Below are positions 58,710 through 64,000 of a stretch of DNA of 64,000 bases, piece by piece. Source of the stretch: Acarospora socialis (Eukaryota > Ascomycota > Lecanoromycetes > Acarosporales > Acarosporaceae); the NCBI GenBank assembly GCA_025617375.2, contig JAMYGW020000001.1, positions 930,001 to 994,000 of the forward strand, read 5' to 3'. The notes beneath the pieces were generated by a model that saw only the letters and a list, made by a program, of their open reading frames with translations, had not been told where the DNA came from and searched no databases. Within the stretch, counting starts at the first letter, position 1; every line of letters begins with the position of its first letter. Made by a program: the position numbers and the translations under genes.

Positions 58710-61156
58710 CTCGTCGTGCTAGGATGGGAAGATACACAGATTGACGGAGAGATGGAGAGATGGAGAAATGGACTGGGCAATGGAGAGAAAGGAGGTCCCG
58801 CAACTCCACACCCACCTCTCCTCGCCCTCCTCCCTTCCCTTCCCTTCCCATCTCACCCTACTACCTCCAACAGTCACACGCACCCACCCACATAAAACGT
58901 ACTTCCATACATCAACAAACCAACAAACAAACCCCTACCATCCCAAAGCCGCCAGTCTTCGCCTCCATCCACCCAACACACCCCAACGTCCCAACACAAC
59001 CCGACATGACAAGCATCTCCTTTCCGAAGAAGAGATGAAAAAACACAAACAGAGTTCAGTGTATTGCACCACACGCCGCGCGAAGAACGACGGTCCACGG
59101 AGTGGGCCAAGAGGGAAGCAAAGAGGGAGGGAAGAGAGTCTGGCGCGACGGCAGCATTGACGGGGGATACGTTGTGAGGCATGTGCGGTAACGACTTGTG
59201 CTCATGGTGCTAGTGCTGGATATTGTACGTAGGAGGTCGGCGATCTCGAGATGCCCTGTGTGCGTGCGAAGGAGTGGAGACGAAGACCCAGGGCGTCGAT
59301 CGAAGAACGGTGGTTCGATATGAATAAGGCAGGACGGCACGAGGTCAAGGAGTACGAAGGAATGGCTCGTGTCGTCTCGGTAGACTCCGTGATAAAAAAA
59401 AAGCCCTATCCTTTAAAGAACCGTGAACAGCAGAATGAACCGGGATCTGAAAGGATCCTCCCTCCCTCCTAACGTGGCGGCCGTCCTTTCTCCCATCTTC
59501 TTTGCGACGGAAGCCTATCGTCCGATCTTATTACCTGACGGAAGGTACAAAAATGAACCCTCCACTTATCCTGGCAGTAACCCCTTCCTCCCTCTCCTCT
59601 CCTCCCCACCGTCCGCGTCCTGACCTCGTCGTACACGAACGCCAACCCACCAAGCGAGCCCTAACTCCCTCGTCCCTTCCATCAGAAGGGGAATGTCCTG
59701 TGTCCTCTCAGCCTGAGGCCACGCTGTCCTGTGCGGTAAATATAAATTACTCGACCGCTGACCCATTCCCCATCTCCATCACGGCCTTCGCGTCAGCAAC
59801 ATATGGCATGTAGTCTCCGCTCCTTTCGCCGTGGCCCAACACCGACCCAACCTGCGATCACCACCCCACCCCACCCCACCCCACCCCACTCCATCCCGCC
59901 CACCTGTCGCTGATTGTAAGCGGGCACTCCATAGGCTGCTAACGACCCTCTCGTTGTCAGTGTCGAAACCGAAAAGGCAGAAGCGGAGGGGAGAGGAGGG
60001 GAGATATTCCGCTTCCCAATTCTCCTCTCCTAACCCAAGCCACGAGACGAGGAGGACCCAACCCAGCCACGTTGCCAAGCACGCATCGTACCGCACCCTG
60101 CAGCTCTCGGTCGCCGTTGTCGTCATTTGATGTGTAGCGAAGCCTGCTCATGTCACCGTCACCGTTCATGCGAGAAATTGTTCCAAGACGAGCGCTTAGG
60201 ATGGAGAGCAAACAACGGAGAGGGGGGGAAGGGAATTGGTCCTAAAGGAAAGGGACGCGAATGTATTGTAGCGGTATGCGGGCTGGGGAAGAAAGAGGGA
60301 GGGAAGGAGAGGGCGGTGGTGGTGTGGAGCTGAGAAGTTAGGTATCTGTGCGCAGCGAAAGCGATGTCGAACGAGTATGCTGTGGCGAGGGAGCAGAGTC
60401 CGGGGTGGAAGGTGGGATGTTGCGGTTGAGAGAATTCGTCTTGGGGCCCGGTGCGCGATGGAGGGGGTGGCTGTAATGGCGTGGTAGGAAGCAGGGGTGG
60501 CCGCTGTGTCTGTTGTAGGATTGGCATTGGGTGGTTGACGTTGGTAATGTGGACTGGTGTTGGTAGCGGGCTGATTCTTGACGGCGATTGGGAAGGATGA
60601 CTGTGGGGATAGCGTCAAGGGTTTTGAAGAGATCAAGGTGCCTTTCGGTTATGCGTCCCGGAGGAGGAAAGAACTTGAGATGTCAGGCATGCAAGCGACG
60701 TTAGGGCTTGGAGGGTGGAGTTCCGTGAATTGTGGGCGACATTGTGAAAATTCGTAGCGAAAATACGTGGCGGACTTAAGCGGCACGCATGGCAGGGGGT
60801 TTTCGAGAGTAACGGGTTGCCGGGAGAGTTCAGCTAGTTGGTGAGAGACAACGTTCAATATGATTCTTGCTGGAAGTCGGAAGCGGAAATAGACTTGTTT
60901 CGGACGAAAGTATACGCATTGCCAGTCCTTACATATGCAGAAAGCAGATCGACGGGAAACAACAGATAAACTCTGCTTGACGATGCGTTGTACATTTGCA
61001 AACAACGGCCGTTATACACCCCATCAACGCAACTTCTTACTCAAACAAATTTTCATAGGAGGAACGCTGAATGCCATGCCCTCCATCTACCGAATATCCA
61101 TACCAACCATGATCCTCCTCTTTCCGGGTCACTCTACTCCGTGTCGAATCCATCAT
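58710..61156. other. Gene-poor, purine/pyrimidine-skewed stretch
   Basis: About 2.4 kb with CT/GA-rich tracts (58735-58870), the CCCCA array at 59861-59889 and several overlapping low-complexity ORFs on both strands (for example 60196-60636) that look like by-products of base skew. The part just left of 61157 should carry the 3' UTR of the CYSTM gene. Confidence 0.4.
59861..59889. repeat. CCCCA pentanucleotide microsatellite
   Basis: Five to six tandem CCCCA units. The G-rich complementary strand (TGGGG runs) could in principle form a G-quadruplex. Confidence 0.75.
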
Positions 61157-61657
61157 CTAGCAACAATCCTCACAGCACATGCAGCAATCGGCGCAGGCTT
61201 CACAGCCCTCCTCGGCCACACAGCAACAGCAGAGACAAGCAAAACTGGTGAACATTAGCGGTTCTTGCCACAAGGTGTAACGACTTAGAGAAGAGGACGC
61301 CTCACAGTGCCGCCAGCGGGTTGCTGCTTTTCTTCTTCACTATGACCTGTTGTGGCGGGCCTTGCTGGTATTGCATCTAAAATAGTAGATTTGTGAGCAT
61401 GCGGAGCATTGAAACCGTCCCGGCGGGACCATCAACCAAACAGCAGACAACAGGACGACATACAGGAGGGCCTTGATTGTATCCATATCCGGGTTGTGGT
61501 GGCGGGTAGCCCTGGGGAGGATAGCCGCCACCGTAGCTGGTTCGAGTGTTAATGAATGCACTTTGCACTTCGGACGAAAAGAGGTTTGTCTAAGATCGGT
61601 GACGGACCTTTGAGGTGGATACTGTGGGCCTTGTTGGTAGTAGCCCTGATTCGACAT
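61157..61657 (-). CDS. CYSTM-family small cysteine-rich membrane-module protein
   Basis: Four short exons, reconstructed in frame: 61657-61608, 61536-61464, 61376-61306 and 61244-61157 (introns 71, 87 and 61 bp), giving 93 residues. The product starts MSNQGYYQQGPQYPPQ, continues with a Gly/Tyr/Pro/Gln-rich stretch (SYGGGYPPQGYPPPQ, GPPMQYQQGPPQQ), then a basic KKKSSNPLAAL and a terminal cysteine module, FACLCCCCVAEEGCEACADC followed by CMCCEDCC. The tail is the signature of the cysteine-rich transmembrane module, found in tail-anchored stress-related eukaryotic proteins. Splicing joins LAAL to FACLCCCC exactly, which supports the last intron. Donor 1 (GTCCGT) is atypical. Membrane location and a stress role are family knowledge, not shown by the sequence. 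Confidence 0.85.
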
Positions 61658-62391
61658 TGCAGAGAGTGTTGAGGTAATTGACTCTGGGAACGAATATATT
61701 AGTAGTCGTTCCAACCTCGCAAGCCACAGTGGAAGGGCTTACAAGGACAGGCGTTATACTATAGCGACTCGTTCCAATAAACGTATCTACGGAAGTGGTT
61801 TGCGACCTGAGTGCGCGCTGCTGAGAGAGACGCAAATGTTGGAATTGGAGATGGTGTAAGTTGCGACCGTGGCAGAGGCGTCAGATGCCTACTTGTCCTA
61901 GTGTTCACGGGGCGGCCATCCCTGTAGGTGGGTAGCTCCTATCGAATTAGATGAGGAGATATAAGCATTCGTCTAGTCATCCCTGCAAACGCCCACTTTC
62001 CTAGACAGTCAGAAACCTTTCCGCTGAAGTCTGTGACATCCGAGCCACCCTTTGGTAATACAGTACAACAATAGTAACCTTCGTAGGAAATTTACAGCTA
62101 GAGTGACGCGGCTCACTCATTGTCTGACGTCGAAGCGGTGATCCTTCTCCGGAGAATGGGATGAACTACCTGGTAGGCACAGCCCATGTTGGTTTCCATG
62201 CGCCAGCTTGGCCCGACATTAGCGCTAGTGCTTGTTTCCTGCCAAGGAAAAACAAGCACTCGCGTGTGTCTTAGCTTCTTGCAGTAATTGTACGCATGTC
62301 TGTGGCGATGCAACACTGCGGTGATGATATTTGACGTTTGAACTTGGAGAACTGTTTGAAAATAGCTGAACTTGTTATAGTTTATACGCTG
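61658..62391. other. Intergenic stretch between two minus-strand genes
   Basis: About 730 bp holding the CYSTM promoter and the 3' end of the membrane-protein gene. The short ORF at 62113-62316 is unsupported. Confidence 0.4.
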
Positions 62392-64000
62392 TCACCCAAA
62401 AGACATATACCCAGGACCCTGTGGCGGTATATGACGCTCGCTGCTTGGGCTATTACAATGACTGCTACTTTCAGATGGTTGAGTTGCCCTTACGCCTTGC
62501 CCACTGCCGGTCTTATCCCCGGATGTCTGTGTTGGAGATGCATATCGCTGTTCTGACTCTGAGGAAGTCGTAGCAGGCCAATAGGTGTCACCAGGCGATA
62601 ATAGCTCCGTCGCTTCCAGGAAGTCGACATAGCCTGGAATCCAACCTTGTCCTGAGACCGGAGCACTGGGAGTCGGTGCAAACCGACCATAAGTTTTTCC
62701 GAGACGGGAAAGGGCCAGTTGCATTTTGAGCGCCATCCAAAGCATCCAACGCTTGGACCAGAACGTAGCCGCTGTCCCCATTGCGGTGTGGGCATCCAGA
62801 TCAGTGAACGGTGTGTACCAGCCCACAACACTTCTTTCGTTGTTCCAGAGGTCTTCCATGGCAATTTCCTCCTTGACGGCCTCAATTTCGTCATCGAAAT
62901 GAAGCAGAGAGTGGTACTCCCACTCACTGCATTCCCACGAGCTGTAGTCAGGCAGCCGTATCTTGTCAAGGCTTTTGGATTTGCTCAAAGCCTTTCCCCC
63001 AAGCAACGCCTCAACGGTCCAAGCTCTGAGAAGAGTACGAAGCCCATCATCTGAACGGGGAACGAGGTGCGCGGATTTGGTTATTGCAATCTCTAATGAT
63101 TGTTGCCAGATACCGTTTCGAGAGATGAACTCGGACCGAACAAACTCAACCCCTTGCTTAGGTAACCCTATGGTCGATTCGTCTTGTCCGAAGCGACTGC
63201 CCAGCTTCGATTCAGTTACAACCAGATTGCGACGTTCTACTTCGGCGGCAATCTCGTGAACAATTTCCATTAATCCATCGGAAGATGTGCATTCCTTTAC
63301 ACCCGCCGTTTGTCCGGTAGGTGTTGAGTTAGCTCTCGCTCCTTTGTCGCAAGTTGAAAGAATTGTCCAACAGCCTTCAGACCAATTGGACGCATCAATA
63401 AGCTTTGCCCCATCCTCCTGCTTAAATATCGTATTCGGTGGCGATTGTCTGAGTGGGATTTGATTTGAAATGTTGGCCTCAGGACCTTCTGGTACAGGCT
63501 GGGTCTCAGTCCCTCTCTTCGTAGGACCGGCGGCTCCATCTGGTACTAACGAGCTTTTTCTTTTGCTCTGGCGTTGATGCAATGCAAATTCGTCTGGCCC
63601 TGATCGAAGATCTCGCCAGATGTGGAGCAACCAGTTATGTTCGGTGTGAGAGAAAGGGTCAGGGCACCACTGAGCCCCAGGGGGTTTGTACCAGTCGGAG
63701 CTGATCATTGGTGAATAGATCGTAAGTGTAGCCCTCATACAAGTAGCAAAGGCCACATTGCCAAACATGGCGAACGGGACCCACCACTCGGCGGCGCGAA
63801 GACCGAGATATAGAAGAATGAAAGCGGGAGCGGTCAAAAAGACAGAAACGGGCGTGATCCAATCATGCCTTTCTAGAGCTAGGTTCTGGCTTGTCATGTC
63901 CCGTTCGACGGAGAAAACGACCTGCTTAGGGCAATATCCTAGTTGGATCCCCCATGGAAAGTTGGCAGACCGAAATCCAGCCCGGAATGGACGAATACCT
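62392..64000 (-). CDS. Fungal membrane protein, partial (N-terminus beyond the window)
   Basis: The frame is open from the stop at 62392 to the very edge of the window, so the gene continues past 64000. The first in-window Met (63897) is probably internal: 34 further in-frame codons precede it, reading ...FPWGIQLGYCPKQVVFSVERD. At least 535 residues are visible. Two hydrophobic segments follow (about VSVFLTAPAFILLYLGL and WVPFAMFGNVAFAT), then a long soluble region with conserved-looking Trp-rich blocks (WNNERSVVGWYTPFTDLD, FWSKRWMLWMALKMQLAL) and a Ser/Gln-rich tail. I do not recognise the family; it looks like the C-terminal part of a multi-span fungal protein with a large cytosolic or lumenal tail. 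Confidence 0.75.
   Translation of the reverse strand, partial: GIRPFRAGFRSANFPWGIQLGYCPKQVVFSVERDMTSQNLALERHDWITPVSVFLTAPAFILLYLGLRAAEWWVPFAMFGNVAFATCMRATLTIYSPMISSDWYKPPGAQWCPDPFSHTEHNWLLHIWRDLRSGPDEFALHQRQSKRKSSLVPDGAAGPTKRGTETQPVPEGPEANISNQIPLRQSPPNTIFKQEDGAKLIDASNWSEGCWTILSTCDKGARANSTPTGQTAGVKECTSSDGLMEIVHEIAAEVERRNLVVTESKLGSRFGQDESTIGLPKQGVEFVRSEFISRNGIWQQSLEIAITKSAHLVPRSDDGLRTLLRAWTVEALLGGKALSKSKSLDKIRLPDYSSWECSEWEYHSLLHFDDEIEAVKEEIAMEDLWNNERSVVGWYTPFTDLDAHTAMGTAATFWSKRWMLWMALKMQLALSRLGKTYGRFAPTPSAPVSGQGWIPGYVDFLEATELLSPGDTYWPATTSSESEQRYASPTQTSGDKTGSGQGVRATQPSESSSHCNSPSSERHIPPQGPGYMSFG

Noticed and set aside
60196-60636. 146-codon minus-strand Pro/Ser/His-rich frame
   Set aside because: It overlaps another open frame of similar composition in a different phase (60159-60527); both look like products of C-rich base skew.
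1-64000. CRISPR arrays, prokaryotic operons or integrons
   Set aside because: The window is clearly fungal nuclear DNA: spliced genes, no ribosome-binding-site spacing, no spaced direct repeats.

Overview
The window comes from a filamentous ascomycete (Pezizomycotina, probably a Dothideomycete-type genome; the class is inference). Short introns of 46-105 bp with GT...AG ends, long low-complexity regulators, a VPS62-like secreted protein, a CYSTM protein and several fungal-type C2H2 zinc-finger proteins all point that way. A sharply bounded AT-rich block (about 165-11693) sits next to gene-rich DNA of ordinary composition.

Region 1 (1-11.7 kb) is a nested transposon fossil. An outer element has terminal inverted repeats of about 0.5 kb. 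It was later invaded by a complete-length but heavily broken Ty3/Gypsy LTR retrotransposon (2789-8821) that still has a perfect 5-bp target duplication. The block has essentially no CG, CC or GG dinucleotides, while CA and TG stay abundant. That is the mark of a cytosine-mutating, RIP-like process that hit CpG/CpC rather than the CpA context usual in ascomycetes.

Region 2 (12.4-28.2 kb) holds conserved housekeeping genes: an Mrn1/Nrd1-type four-RRM RNA-binding protein (-), cytosolic asparaginyl-tRNA synthetase (+), a VPS62-like secreted or anchored protein (+), replicative DNA ligase I (-) with a probable alternative mitochondrial start and an intron-split PIP box, and a large WG/GW-rich protein (-). 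Exon structures were worked out by reading-frame and family continuity.

Region 3 (28.2-52.6 kb) has long intergenic stretches and a set of plus-strand genes: a small basic ORF, a Cys-cluster protein, a protein with four repeated ETT motifs, a 1365-residue C2H2 protein, a six-exon C2H2 protein with two finger arrays, and an RS-rich protein with a CxxC/CxxC knuckle. A third C2H2 gene follows at 52.6-54.3 kb on the minus strand, so three finger proteins with related late fingers lie within about 15 kb.

Region 4 (54.3-64 kb) is gene-poor with simple repeats. It contains a few small ORFs, a four-exon CYSTM protein gene and, at the right edge, a membrane-protein gene whose N-terminal part lies beyond the window. 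No tRNA, rRNA, CRISPR or biosynthetic cluster was seen. The best leads are the unusual mutation context of the transposon block, the WG/GW protein as a possible Argonaute-hook factor, and the dual-start ligase.
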